The notes: generated by a model not told the origin, from the sequence alone. A DNA stretch of 64,000 nucleotides from Arthrobacter sp. SX1312 (GCF_002929295.1 NZ_PJIM01000003.1:186001-250000), one strand, 5' to 3'; positions 1-8,489 are shown, counted from the stretch's first letter. Numbers and translations are program-made.

Positions 1-1146
1 CTCGGCGAACTGGTCCCAGATGAGCCCGGGATCGCCGTCGTCGATGGAGGCCTCGGCTTCCCGCTGGATGGACCGGAGCCGGTCGCGGAGATCGTGCTCC
101 ATGTCGCTGATGAGATCCGACGCGCCGTCGTTGAGGGTGGTCTGCCAGCGCGAGGACCGCTTCCGCTGCTGGTCCGCCCGCTCCTTGGCCTCTTCCAGGT
201 CGGCGAGGAGGAGGGGCACGCCCTCGGGGTTCCGGAGTGCCTGCAGTTCCGCCGTCACCGAGAGGCGCAGGTGATCGGCCGTGGACAGCAGGTCCTGGGC
301 CACCGACTTCCGGCGCAGGACCTGCGCCTTGCCCACCACCTCGTTGCGGAGGTAGCCGATGAGGTCCGGGAACCCCGACTCGCGGTTCAGCTCCACGTCC
401 TTGGTCTGCGACGCGAACAGGCGGAGGTCGGAGGACACCGGGATCAGCGGGGCCGGGATCCCCGCCTCGGAGAGGTGGCCGCGGTCGAGGTCCGCGACGG
501 CCCGCCACTGCGGATACAGGTCCGTCTTGGAGAGCACGCAGCCGACGTTCGGGACGATCCGGGTGGCCTGCCGGAGGAAGCGCAGCTCCGGCTCGGTGTA
601 CTCCTGGGAGGCATCCGAGACGAGGAGCATGGCGTCCGCCGTGGGCAGGGCGGTGAGGGTGGTCAGGGCGTGGGCGGATTCGAGGCCTCCCACCCCCGGG
701 GAGTCGATGATCGAGAGCCCGTCGGCCAGCAGCCGTCGCGGGAGGCGGACCTCTGCCGAGGCGAGGCCCTGCCGGTTGGACGGGTTGCCCCGTTCGGAGA
801 CGAAACGGGCGACGTCCTCGAGGGCGATCTCGCGGCGCTCGACGGCCTCGCGGTCCGGGCCGCCGTCCTTGCGGGGCATCAGCACCGCCGCACTGGCGGG
901 ATCGCCGTAGCCCACCACCGTGGGCACGGAGGTGGCGATGTCGTCATCGACGGGGCACACCGGGGCGTTCACGAGAGCGTTGATGAGCTTGCTCTTGCCC
1001 TGCTTGAACTCCCCCACCACGATCACACGGATGTCCGGGGTGGCCAGGCGTCCCAGTGTCTGTTCCAGCCGCCGGCGCAGGTCGGCGCGGTCGCCGGTGG
1101 CGACCAGCCCCAAGCCGCTCTTCACGAGCGGAATCAGATCATCCAT
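1..1146 (-). CDS. Dynamin-like GTPase (IniA/IniC type), C-terminus beyond the left edge
   Basis: The first 382 residues are present; the rest lies left of base 1. Seen: a P-loop (GEFKQGKS, about residues 45-52), a switch region (ATSVPTVV), a G3 motif (IDSPGVGG) and a G4-like LSKTD, followed by a helical, charged stretch typical of bacterial dynamin stalks. Members of this family remodel or repair membranes on the cytoplasmic face, and mycobacterial IniA/IniC sit downstream of iniB. Here the gene follows an IniB-like gene by 89 bases with a stem-loop between them, so it is probably in the same operon. The ATG at 1146 is the first start that leaves the GTPase domain whole. A second dynamin gene could follow outside the window. 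Confidence 0.85.
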   Translation of the reverse strand, partial: MDDLIPLVKSGLGLVATGDRADLRRRLEQTLGRLATPDIRVIVVGEFKQGKSKLINALVNAPVCPVDDDIATSVPTVVGYGDPASAAVLMPRKDGGPDREAVERREIALEDVARFVSERGNPSNRQGLASAEVRLPRRLLADGLSIIDSPGVGGLESAHALTTLTALPTADAMLLVSDASQEYTEPELRFLRQATRIVPNVGCVLSKTDLYPQWRAVADLDRGHLSEAGIPAPLIPVSSDLRLFASQTKDVELNRESGFPDLIGYLRNEVVGKAQVLRRKSVAQDLLSTADHLRLSVTAELQALRNPEGVPLLLADLEEAKERADQQRKRSSRWQTTLNDGASDLISDMEHDLRDRLRSIQREAEASIDDGDPGLIWDQFAE

Positions 1147-1182
1147 GTGACACTCCCCGGTGAGTTGTTCTATGAGACCACG

Positions 1183-1220
1183 GGCAGGCCCAACGGGAAC
1201 AGCTCCCCGTTGGGCCTGCC
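1183..1220 (-). terminator. Stem-loop between the IniB-like gene and the dynamin gene
   Basis: Two perfect 15-base arms (1183-1197 and 1206-1220) flank an 8-base loop. The hairpin lies 15 bases past the IniB-like stop codon. No T-tract follows on the minus strand, so it may be a partial terminator, or a 3' stabilising stem that sets the ratio of IniB-like protein to dynamin, rather than a full stop. Confidence 0.6.
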
Positions 1221-1235
1221 TCGGTCGTGCTGCGG

Positions 1236-2525
1236 TCAGAGCGAGGAATCCTCGATCTCGGACTCGATCTCGACATCCACCTCGTTGTCGACGAAGAACG
1301 CGGAGTCGTCGATGGACGTGAACTGATCCGTCGAGTTGTCGGTCGCGGTGAACGAGTCCTCGATCACGACGTCGGTGTTGATCGACTCGTCCGTCGTGAA
1401 GGAGTCCTCGATCTCCACGTCGACCTCGGTGGTGTCCGAGTTGTCGTTGTACGAGTCCGTCAGGGAGTTGTCCGTGATCGTCGTCGTCTCCTCCGCCGTG
1501 AACGAGTCCTCGATCCTCACGTCGACGTCGGTGTTGTCCGAGTTGTCGTTGTAGGAGTCCTCGATCGAGTTGTCCGAGCGGTCGGAGTTGTCGGTGTTGA
1601 GGGAGTCCTCGATGTCGACGTCGATATCCGTGTCGATGTCGGTGTCCACCGAGTTGTCCGAGTTGTCGTTGTACGAGTCCTCGATCGAGTTGTCGGAGCG
1701 GTCCGAGTTGTCCGAGTTGTCGTTGTACGAGTCCTCGATCGAGTTGTCCGAGTTGTCGTTGTAGGAGTCGTTGGTGTTGCCGATGGCGACATTCGAGGAG
1801 CCGCCGGCGTGGACGTTGGTGGAGTGGTCTTCGGAGTTGTCGACCGAGTTGTCGACCGAGTTGTCGACCGAGTTGTCGACCTTGGCGTCGCCGTCCGCCG
1901 CGACCGCCCGGTCACCGGAGGCGACGATGGCCTCGTTCTCGAACCACTGGGTGACGTCGCCGTCGGCCCAGATGTTCTGGTTCACGGACTGGTCGGTGAT
2001 GGTGTCGCGGTCATCCACGGACGTGGTGTACGAGTAGTTGTTGACGATGTGCAACAGCTGCTGGATCGCGTGGCCGTGATCGCTGTCGTCGTGATCGTGA
2101 TCGTGATCGTGGCCGTGGCCGTGGCCGTGGCCGTGATCACCGTCCTTCCCGTCGTCACCGTCCTTCCCGTCGTCGCCGTCCTTGCCGTCGTCGCCGTCCT
2201 TCCCGTCCCGTCCGGGAGCACCGTCCCAGCCGTCCTTGCCGTCGTCGCCGGGCCAGCCGTCCCTGCCGTCGTCGCCGTCTCGGCCGGGAGCACCCGGGCT
2301 CACATCGCCGGAGGAGTTCCCGCCGGTGTCGTACGTGCGGTCGAAGCTGACCGGGGCGTAGTCCAGGACCACGGGCAGGACGGCGTCGACGTCGTCGCTG
2401 CACACGTCGCCGAGGCCTGCGCTGGCCAGGACGGCTTCGGGGTCGCTGATGAATTCGCGGGCCGCTTCCTCGTCGTTGAAGAGGTTCATCAGGAAGTCGA
2501 GGAGGTCTGAAGCGAGAGTAGTCAT
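1236..2525 (-). CDS. IniB-like protein with collagen-like, His/Asp and Asn/Asp/Ser repeats
   Basis: A 429-residue, very acidic protein. Residues 1-55 resemble the IniB N-terminal domain (LLDFLMNLF, then DPEAVLASAGL). Residues about 78-131 are uninterrupted Gly-X-Y triplets (GDDGKDG type), as in collagen. Residues 132-152 alternate His with Gly or Asp, which suggests metal binding. Residues about 217-425 are low-complexity repeats such as VDNS and SYNDNSDNSIED. There is no signal peptide or membrane segment. A well-placed AAGGAA ribosome site precedes the ATG at 2525. Mycobacterial IniB is Gly-rich, so only the N-terminal domain is shared; the repeat body here is different. Function is unknown; the context suggests a partner of the dynamin GTPase under control of the adjacent LuxR protein. 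Confidence 0.8.
   Translation of the reverse strand: MTTLASDLLDFLMNLFNDEEAAREFISDPEAVLASAGLGDVCSDDVDAVLPVVLDYAPVSFDRTYDTGGNSSGDVSPGAPGRDGDDGRDGWPGDDGKDGWDGAPGRDGKDGDDGKDGDDGKDGDDGKDGDHGHGHGHGHDHDHDHDDSDHGHAIQQLLHIVNNYSYTTSVDDRDTITDQSVNQNIWADGDVTQWFENEAIVASGDRAVAADGDAKVDNSVDNSVDNSVDNSEDHSTNVHAGGSSNVAIGNTNDSYNDNSDNSIEDSYNDNSDNSDRSDNSIEDSYNDNSDNSVDTDIDTDIDVDIEDSLNTDNSDRSDNSIEDSYNDNSDNTDVDVRIEDSFTAEETTTITDNSLTDSYNDNSDTTEVDVEIEDSFTTDESINTDVVIEDSFTATDNSTDQFTSIDDSAFFVDNEVDVEIESEIEDSSL
1836..1881 (-). repeat. 12-bp tandem repeat encoding VDNS units
   Basis: Nearly four copies of gttgtcgaccga (plus strand) lie head to tail inside the IniB-like gene. They are identical at the DNA level, which suggests recent slippage or duplication and likely length variation between strains. 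Confidence 0.85.
2091..2210 (-). repeat. Hexanucleotide (His-Gly/His-Asp) and 18-bp (collagen-like) coding repeats
   Basis: From 2091 to 2136 there are 6-bp units (gtgatc, then gtggcc) encoding alternating His-Asp and His-Gly. From about 2139 to 2210 there are 18-bp units encoding GDDGKD. Both are in frame within the IniB-like gene. Confidence 0.8.
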
Positions 2526-2620
2526 GAGCTGTTCCTTCGGTGAGGTCGGATCCGCCGGCGGCTCTGCTGGCTTGTGTCAAACGTAGGAGCGGGGGGGCGG
2601 GCGGGACATCGGTAGTTCCA

Positions 2621-2669
2621 CCCCTGATCCCCGGGGCGCGTTAGGGGTTCCGCCGGCCCCGGTTAGGGG
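2621..2669. promoter_or_regulatory. Candidate regulator boxes upstream of the IniB-like gene
   Basis: GTTAGGGG occurs twice as direct repeats (2640-2647 and 2662-2669), 22 bp apart, about two helical turns. A related TCAGGGG lies on the opposite strand at 2621-2627. They sit at the 3' end of the LuxR-type gene and 96-144 bp upstream of the IniB-like start, where an activator could bind. Function is inferred from position and spacing only. Confidence 0.35.
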
Positions 2670-4833
2670 AACCCACCGGGTTCGGGACCCGGCCCGGCAG
2701 TGGGTGCGCGGCGGTGGAGGTCTCCGCGGAGGTGGTCCCGAGCGACACCCGGAGCCGTGCCAGCAGGTCGGAGCGCGACGAAGCGCCGAAACGGCGCCGG
2801 ATGCGCGCCACATGGTGCTCCACGGTCCGCGGGGAGATGAAGATCTCCTCGCTGATCTCGCGGTAGGTCCGTCCCTGCAGCACCAGCTGCGCGATCTCCC
2901 GTTCCCGGCCGCTGAGCGCCGGCTCTCCTGCCCTCCGCGCTGCGGGACCCCGCGTCCCGGCGTCGGCCCCCGGCATCGCGGCACCGTGCATCGCGGCACC
3001 GGTGCCGGCGGATCCGTGCGGGAGTGCCGTCCGGGCAGGCCTCGGGGTCCGGTCCCCCGGCGGGACAGGGGCTGCCGGGGAGGGCCCGACGTCGTGAGGC
3101 GTGATCCGCTCACGCGCGGGCCGTAGGTCGCGCGCGCAGGAGAGCAGTCGTGTCATGTCCCGGCGGTCGTCCGCCCGTGCCGCTGCGTGGCCGGCCAGGC
3201 GCGCACCCTCCCAGGCGAACCCCGCGGCGGCGAGGCCCTGCGCTGCCGCCTCGACGGCGCCGGTCTCGGAGCGTCCGGCGAGGACGGAGACCCAGGCCTT
3301 GCCGGCGAGCGCGAAAGTGGCCGCCAGGGGGTAGGCGGAGGGCTGGTGGACCAGCGCCGCGGCATGCGGGGCGAGGTCGCCGGGGCGTTCGAGCAGGAGC
3401 GCGGCCTGGGCGGCGGACCAGTGCAGGGGGACGGACCACAGCGGGGGATCCCCGAGCTGCGAGAGCAGCACCCATGCCTCGTCGAGGTGGGTGCGGAGCG
3501 CGTCGGAGTCGCGGAGCCGGGCTGCTGCGATGACGAGTTCGGTGAACGGGAGGAGGGTGAAGAGATCCACGGAGACGTGCAGCAGCGCCTCGCGGGCACG
3601 CTGCCACGCCTGGACGAGTGCCGCACTGTCCCCGGCGCGCCGGGCCAGTCCCACCTCGAGCGCCTGCAGCAGGAGGTGGTCCCGCGGCGTGAGGCGCTGA
3701 TCCCGTGCGCGGGCCTCGTCGCAGAAGTCCCGTGCCAGGGCGGGCTGGTCCAGAAGCATGGCGGCCCAGCCGCCCAGGAAGCAGAGCCGGGGGCGCGACA
3801 CCCGGCCGCCCTGCCCGCCCGTGAGCGCCGCCTGGATGACGGCGAGCGCGGTCTGGTGGTTCCCGGCGAGGAGCGCGACGGTCGCCGCGAGGCAGGCGGG
3901 CAGTTCCGGCGACGGGGACACCCTCCCCGTGGCGTTGAGGGTGTCGGACGAGCGGATGAGGATGGGCACGGCACTGGAGGGGTCGGGGCCGAGGGACTGC
4001 AGGGCGCCCTCCGCGAGCAGGAGGTGCGCGACGTCCGCCAGCGACGGCGACGCCGCCGGGCCTCCACCCGAGACCATCGCCCGGGCGCCCGTCGCATCGC
4101 CCGTGGCGAGCAGTGCCAGCGCCCCGAGGGGATCCACCCCGGTCGATCCTGCTCCCGCCGCCCAGCGGTGCACGTCGGCCGCTCGGGACATCATGCCCCG
4201 GTGGGCCCACAGCGCGGAGGCGACCCGCACGGCCCGCGCGGCATCGGCGAGGACCGGTTCGGCGTCGGCATCCCCGTGCCCGAAGTAGGTGTCGAGGATG
4301 CGGGAGGCGGCGTCGAGGTCGCCGGCACCGAGCGCCGCCTCCGCCCGGCGCGGACCGGTGCCCGTGGCGTCAGCTCCGGCGGCGACCGCGCGTTCCAGCA
4401 GGTCGAGGGCCGCTGCGGGATCGGTGCCCAGCAGCGCGGTGCCCTCCTCGGCCAGCACCCCGGCGACGCGGTCGTCGACGAGGCCGTCCGCGGCGAGCCG
4501 GCGCGCAAGGGGGCCGAGGGGGAGCGATTCGGAGCAGTAGAGATCCACGAGGGCGCGCTGCAGCCGGCGCACCTGGTAGGCGTCGGCGTCGCGCAGCATG
4601 GACGCCCGGAGCTCGGGCGTCGGGCGGCCGTCGGGCTGCACGAGGCCGGCGGCCCTCGCCTCGGCGGCCAGCTGTTCGGCGGGCACACCTTCGTTGTACA
4701 GCAGCGGAGGGACGAGTCCGGGGATGGAGAAGCCGATGCACAGCGCGAGGACCACCTCGTAGGTCGCCGCGTCCAGCGGCCGGCCGTGGAGCGGGGGCGT
4801 CCCTGTCTCCACGTCGTGGGCGGTCACGGTCAC
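2641..4833 (-). CDS. Large LuxR-type transcriptional regulator
   Basis: A 730-residue protein. Residues about 640-697 are a LuxR/GerE helix-turn-helix (LSGREREIAQLVLQGRTYRE, then SPRTVEHHVARIRRRFG). The first ~560 residues are Ala/Leu-rich helices resembling the TPR-like part of LAL/MalT regulators, but I find no Walker A motif, so the ATPase module of true LAL proteins appears absent. A Pro/Ala-rich linker (about 580-635) precedes the DNA-binding domain. It starts with GTG at 4833, overlapping the Hsp70-type gene stop in GTGA, so the two are translationally coupled. Likely role: activator of the downstream IniB-like/dynamin genes, with the Hsp70-type protein as sensor or partner (inference). 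Confidence 0.85.
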   Translation of the reverse strand: MTVTAHDVETGTPPLHGRPLDAATYEVVLALCIGFSIPGLVPPLLYNEGVPAEQLAAEARAAGLVQPDGRPTPELRASMLRDADAYQVRRLQRALVDLYCSESLPLGPLARRLAADGLVDDRVAGVLAEEGTALLGTDPAAALDLLERAVAAGADATGTGPRRAEAALGAGDLDAASRILDTYFGHGDADAEPVLADAARAVRVASALWAHRGMMSRAADVHRWAAGAGSTGVDPLGALALLATGDATGARAMVSGGGPAASPSLADVAHLLLAEGALQSLGPDPSSAVPILIRSSDTLNATGRVSPSPELPACLAATVALLAGNHQTALAVIQAALTGGQGGRVSRPRLCFLGGWAAMLLDQPALARDFCDEARARDQRLTPRDHLLLQALEVGLARRAGDSAALVQAWQRAREALLHVSVDLFTLLPFTELVIAAARLRDSDALRTHLDEAWVLLSQLGDPPLWSVPLHWSAAQAALLLERPGDLAPHAAALVHQPSAYPLAATFALAGKAWVSVLAGRSETGAVEAAAQGLAAAGFAWEGARLAGHAAARADDRRDMTRLLSCARDLRPARERITPHDVGPSPAAPVPPGDRTPRPARTALPHGSAGTGAAMHGAAMPGADAGTRGPAARRAGEPALSGREREIAQLVLQGRTYREISEEIFISPRTVEHHVARIRRRFGASSRSDLLARLRVSLGTTSAETSTAAHPLPGRVPNPVGSPNRGRRNP

Positions 4834-6842
4834 GACTCCGACGTGAGGGACGACGGCGTGGCGGGATCGGCGGGAGGCGGATCGGCGGGAGGCGGATCCG
4901 CGGGCGCCGGCGCTTCGGGCGTGGTGGGCTGGGGGTCCGGATCGGCGGGAGGCGGGTCGGTGGGTGCGGGGTCCGCCGGTGGCTGCGTGGGATCCGGGGC
5001 CGGCGGCGGCGTCACGGGATCGGGAACCGGCGGGGTGGTGGGTGGGGTCACCGGGGGCGCCTCGGTGACGGGAGGCGCGGGCGTCGGCGAGGGGGAAGGA
5101 GCAGGCGGCGTCGGGCCGACCGGGCCGGCGCCGGGTTCCGGTGCGGACGGGGACGGCGTGCTGGTGCGCGGTGGCGTGGGCTTCGTGTCGCCCGCGGGCT
5201 TGGGATCCTTCGACGCGGCCTTCGTCGGGGTGCCGGGTGTCGGGGTCGCCTGCTTCGTCGGGTCGGAGGAAGCGCCGGCACTCTTCTCCGTGGCGGTACC
5301 CGACGGGGTTGCCTGCCCGGCACCGTCGGGCGCCGTTCCCGCCATCGCCTCCGTCCTGTCCAGGAAGGTCCCGGCGTCGCCCGGCTCCAGCAGGGGCCCG
5401 ACGCCCCCGTCCGTCCCGTCCGGGGTGGCGGTCACGCCCCCTGCCTCTGCCGTGGGGGCGGATCCTTCGGCGGCCTCGGCCCGCTGGTCGCCGGACAGGG
5501 CCGAGAGCGCAGAGAACGGGTTCGGGGAATTCGTCGCGGACGCCGTCGCGATCCCCAGCAGCGCCACGGCCGCGGCGATGGCCGCGACCCGGACCCCGAG
5601 CCGCCTGGTCGGTGGCGGGGCTGCCGGCCCGTGCGCGGGCAGCGGGGCGCTGTGCGGGGCGGGCCGTGCGAAGCCGGCCGCGTTGACGGTCGGGGCCGCC
5701 GCACCCTCCAGGGGCACACCGGTCCCGTGACCCGGCGCCGCGGCGGGCCCGTCCCCCGGCGCATCGTCCAGGGCCGACGTGGCGAAGGACGCGCCGAGGG
5801 CGACGGAGGCCTTGGGGTCGACGTCGATGGCCAGGGGCCGGTCGAACTCCTCGGACAGCAGCTGGGCTACCAGCGGGATGCGCGACGATCCGCCGATCAG
5901 CAGGATCGCGGTGAGATCCTGCCCCCTCACCCCCGCACTCTCGAGAGCGGAGCGGAGGGTGGTGAGCGTGTCACCGAGCGCCGGTCCGATCATCGCCTCG
6001 AATTCCGACCGGACGATGCGGACCTGCGAATACGCCCCGGGCATCATCACGGACACGGTGGCCTCGGAGTCGGAGGACAGGGCCTCCTTGGCCTCCGTGC
6101 ATTCCTTCCGAAGGCGGGTCAGCGCGGCGAGGACCGCCGGGTCGTGCTCCGGTCCGGCCAGCGGGACGTCTGCGCTCTCGAGGACGTGATCGAAGATCTC
6201 CTGGTCGAAGTCCGCCCCGCCGAGCCGCTCCAGGCCCTGGGGGGTGCCGAGGACCGCGAACGTGTCGGCATCGGTCTTCCGGAGCACCGTCGCGTCGAAG
6301 GTCCCGCCGCCCAGGTCGTAGACGGCGAGGGTACTGCCTGCCGGGACCTGCTCCCGCGCGGCGTACGAGAGCGCTGCCGCCTCGGGCTCGGTCAGCAGGA
6401 CGACGTCGCCGATGCCGGCCTCGGCCAGGGCCTGTCGCAGCAGGGAGGTGCGGTGCTCGCCCCAGCCCACGGGGTGCGTGAGGGTGACGACGTCGGGCGC
6501 TCCGCCCTCCCGCTCGGTGGCGACACCCACGACCCAGCTGACGACGGCGGCGACGAGCTGCTGCGGGAGGACCTGTTCGCCGCCGACCATGAGGGGGATG
6601 TCGTCACCCATGCGCCGTTTGAACTCGCGGGCGACGCGGTCGGGTTGCGCGGCGCCCCTGCGCTCGGCGGCATCACCGACCAGCCGGGTGCCGTCCGCAC
6701 CGAGGAACACGACGGTGGGAATGGCCGCCGCGCGGCTGCCGAGGGAGAGGATCTGCGGCACGCCGGGACCATCACCGTCCGTCCGGAGGGTGGCGGCTGC
6801 CGTGTAGCTGGTACCTACGTCGACGCTGAGACCGTAACTCAT
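4830..6842 (-). CDS. Membrane-anchored Hsp70-family ATPase with Pro-rich tail
   Basis: 670 residues from the ATG at 6842 (MSYGLSVDVGTSY). The actin/Hsp70 ATPase fold is clear: phosphate-1 loop (VDVGTSYTAA, about 7-16), phosphate-2 (YDLGGGTFD, about 175-183) and the adenosine motif (LIGGSSRIP, about 315-323). The canonical substrate-binding domain is missing. After ~360 residues come a linker, one hydrophobic segment (about 415-436) and ~230 residues rich in Pro, Thr, Asp and Ala. The topology implies a cytoplasmic ATPase and an outside tail that could reach the cell wall. A longer start at 6863 (MSTTWGA) is possible. The gene is co-transcribed with the LuxR-type gene, which suggests a membrane sensor for it (inference). 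Confidence 0.85.
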   Translation of the reverse strand: MSYGLSVDVGTSYTAAATLRTDGDGPGVPQILSLGSRAAAIPTVVFLGADGTRLVGDAAERRGAAQPDRVAREFKRRMGDDIPLMVGGEQVLPQQLVAAVVSWVVGVATEREGGAPDVVTLTHPVGWGEHRTSLLRQALAEAGIGDVVLLTEPEAAALSYAAREQVPAGSTLAVYDLGGGTFDATVLRKTDADTFAVLGTPQGLERLGGADFDQEIFDHVLESADVPLAGPEHDPAVLAALTRLRKECTEAKEALSSDSEATVSVMMPGAYSQVRIVRSEFEAMIGPALGDTLTTLRSALESAGVRGQDLTAILLIGGSSRIPLVAQLLSEEFDRPLAIDVDPKASVALGASFATSALDDAPGDGPAAAPGHGTGVPLEGAAAPTVNAAGFARPAPHSAPLPAHGPAAPPPTRRLGVRVAAIAAAVALLGIATASATNSPNPFSALSALSGDQRAEAAEGSAPTAEAGGVTATPDGTDGGVGPLLEPGDAGTFLDRTEAMAGTAPDGAGQATPSGTATEKSAGASSDPTKQATPTPGTPTKAASKDPKPAGDTKPTPPRTSTPSPSAPEPGAGPVGPTPPAPSPSPTPAPPVTEAPPVTPPTTPPVPDPVTPPPAPDPTQPPADPAPTDPPPADPDPQPTTPEAPAPADPPPADPPPADPATPSSLTSES

Positions 6843-7117
6843 AGCTCCCCATGTCGTGCTCATCCTTGACCACTCGAGCCCAGCTAACAGGACGGCACAC
6901 GGCAAGACGAGAGTAACGTCGCGCACCCGCTACTCGTCTTGGGGAATCCATTACTTGGCCGCCGGCATCCGTCGGACGCAAGGATCGGCAAGCATTTCCT
7001 CAGGTTCCACTGTTTCTTGCAAGGCCGGCGCGGGACTCCTAGGAGCGCCTCGCGAGTGTGGCTAGCCTCTGACGAACTGGCCCGCATCAGCGGGAAGGTC
7101 TCTCCAGAAAGCAGCAC
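6843..7117. other. Divergent intergenic region, Hsp70-type gene / secreted beta-helix gene
   Basis: 275 bases with no credible gene. It must hold the promoters of both flanking genes. TTAGCT around 6880-6885 (minus) and TAGCCT near 7060 (plus) are possible -10 elements; I see no strong operator. Confidence 0.4.
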
Positions 7118-8479
7118 ATGTTCTCCTCCTCCAGCCTGCCTGCGTGCAGCCGCGTGGCAGCCGCCGCCGTCGCCGTCGTCGCCGTCTCGCTCATCGCCTC
7201 CCCCGCGTCCGCTGCTCCCCCGACCGTCCGCGCCGACGGGCAGGCGCTCGCCGGGTCCGTCCAGCGCGACGGTGCCTTCCTCGCCTCCGTCGAGGCACCC
7301 GCCGGGTCGAAGGTGAAGTTCAAGGTGGACGGAACCTACCTCGGCCAGGACACCACCGCTCCCTACACGTGGCCCGTGGCCGTCGGGGCCGGAACGCATA
7401 AGCTCGAGGTCCGGTGGGAATCGCCCGCCGGGCGACAGGAGAGCACCGTGTCCTTCTCCGTGGCGACCCCCCGACCCGCGGCCCCGGCGCCCGCCGCCAC
7501 CCCGGCACTGAAGCCCGCGCCGGCCCCGGCACCGAGGCAGACCTCGAAACCGACGCCCAAACCGACGCCCAAGCCGATATCGGCGCCGGCGCCGACCTCG
7601 ACGCCCGCACCCGCGAACGTCGTGCAGGTCTCGACGGCAGCCGGGCTCAAGACCGCCCTCGCGAACGCACGGCCCGGGCAGGTCATCGAACTGCGGGACG
7701 GCCGCTACATCGGAGCCTTCAAGGCGTCGGCGTCGGGCACGGCGGCGTCCCCGATCACCCTGCGCGGCTCCCGCGGCGCCGTGCTGTCCAGCGGGTCCAC
7801 GTCCTCCGGTTACGGCCTGCACGTCACGGGTTCGCACTGGCGCATCACGGGGGTGGCTGTAGCCTCCTCGGCCAAGGGGATCGTGCTGGACGGGTCGAGG
7901 AACACGATCATCGACGGCGTCGACGTGGGCACCATCGGCGCCGAGGCGGTGCACTTCCGGTCCGGGAGCTCCGACGGCGCCATCCGCAACTCCTTCATCC
8001 ACGACACCGGCCTCAAGCAGCCCGGGTACGGCGAAGGCATCTACCTGGGCAGTGCGAGGAGCAACTGGTCCAGGGGCGTGGCCGACCGTTCCGACCGCAT
8101 CGAGGTGAGGAACAACCGCATCACGAACACGTCCGCGGAGGGTATCGACGTGAAGGAGGGCACCACGGGCGGGGTGATCATCGGCAACACGTTCACCAAT
8201 GCCGGTGGATCCGGCGCCAACTTCGCGGACTCCTGGGTGGACGTCAAGGGCAACGGCTACCGGATCGAGGGCAACACGGGCTTCGGGACGAAACTGGACG
8301 CCTTCCAGGTGCACTCGGTCCTCGCCGGGTGGGGCACGGGCAACTCCTTCGCGGGCAACACGGTGCAGGGCGGGGTCCCGGGGTACGAGGTCTGGGTGCA
8401 GTCGGCAGCCCTCAGGACGGTCATCGCGTGCGAGCCGAGCGGGGCGGCCCGCGGGCTGAGCAACATCGCCTGCCGCTAG
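7118..8479 (+). CDS. Secreted right-handed beta-helix protein (polysaccharide lyase/epimerase-like)
   Basis: 453 residues. Residues 1-32 are a signal peptide ending in SPASA. Residues about 35-108 form an Ig-like or Fn3-like domain (VKFKVDGTYLGQDTTAPYTW). A Pro/Lys/Thr linker (PKPTPKPTPK) follows to about 165. The remainder is a parallel beta-helix (for example GIVLDGSRNTIIDGV and EGIDVKEGT). This part is clearly paralogous to the gene at 10009-11094: both carry EGxYxGxAxSNW, DRSDRxEV, DVKEGT and ADSWVDVKG. Enzymes of this fold bind or cleave acidic polysaccharides. The gene converges on the ugd operon with a strong hairpin between. Substrate is unknown; a uronic-acid polymer made by the neighbouring operon is the best guess. 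Confidence 0.8.
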   Translation: MFSSSSLPACSRVAAAAVAVVAVSLIASPASAAPPTVRADGQALAGSVQRDGAFLASVEAPAGSKVKFKVDGTYLGQDTTAPYTWPVAVGAGTHKLEVRWESPAGRQESTVSFSVATPRPAAPAPAATPALKPAPAPAPRQTSKPTPKPTPKPISAPAPTSTPAPANVVQVSTAAGLKTALANARPGQVIELRDGRYIGAFKASASGTAASPITLRGSRGAVLSSGSTSSGYGLHVTGSHWRITGVAVASSAKGIVLDGSRNTIIDGVDVGTIGAEAVHFRSGSSDGAIRNSFIHDTGLKQPGYGEGIYLGSARSNWSRGVADRSDRIEVRNNRITNTSAEGIDVKEGTTGGVIIGNTFTNAGGSGANFADSWVDVKGNGYRIEGNTGFGTKLDAFQVHSVLAGWGTGNSFAGNTVQGGVPGYEVWVQSAALRTVIACEPSGAARGLSNIACR

Positions 8480-8489
8480 TCCGCCGGAC

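Noticed and set aside
94-1326. 410-codon plus-strand reading frame
   Set aside because: It is antisense to the dynamin GTPase gene; the protein is biased and has no family features, whereas the minus strand encodes intact G motifs.
1300-2210. Repeat cluster considered as a CRISPR array
   Set aside because: The repeats are in frame, of variable unit length (6, 12, 18 bp), have no unique spacers and encode a repetitive protein.
3187-6869. Two very long plus-strand frames opposite the LuxR-type and Hsp70-type genes
   Set aside because: High-GC shadow frames, rich in Gly/Arg/Ala without domain signals.
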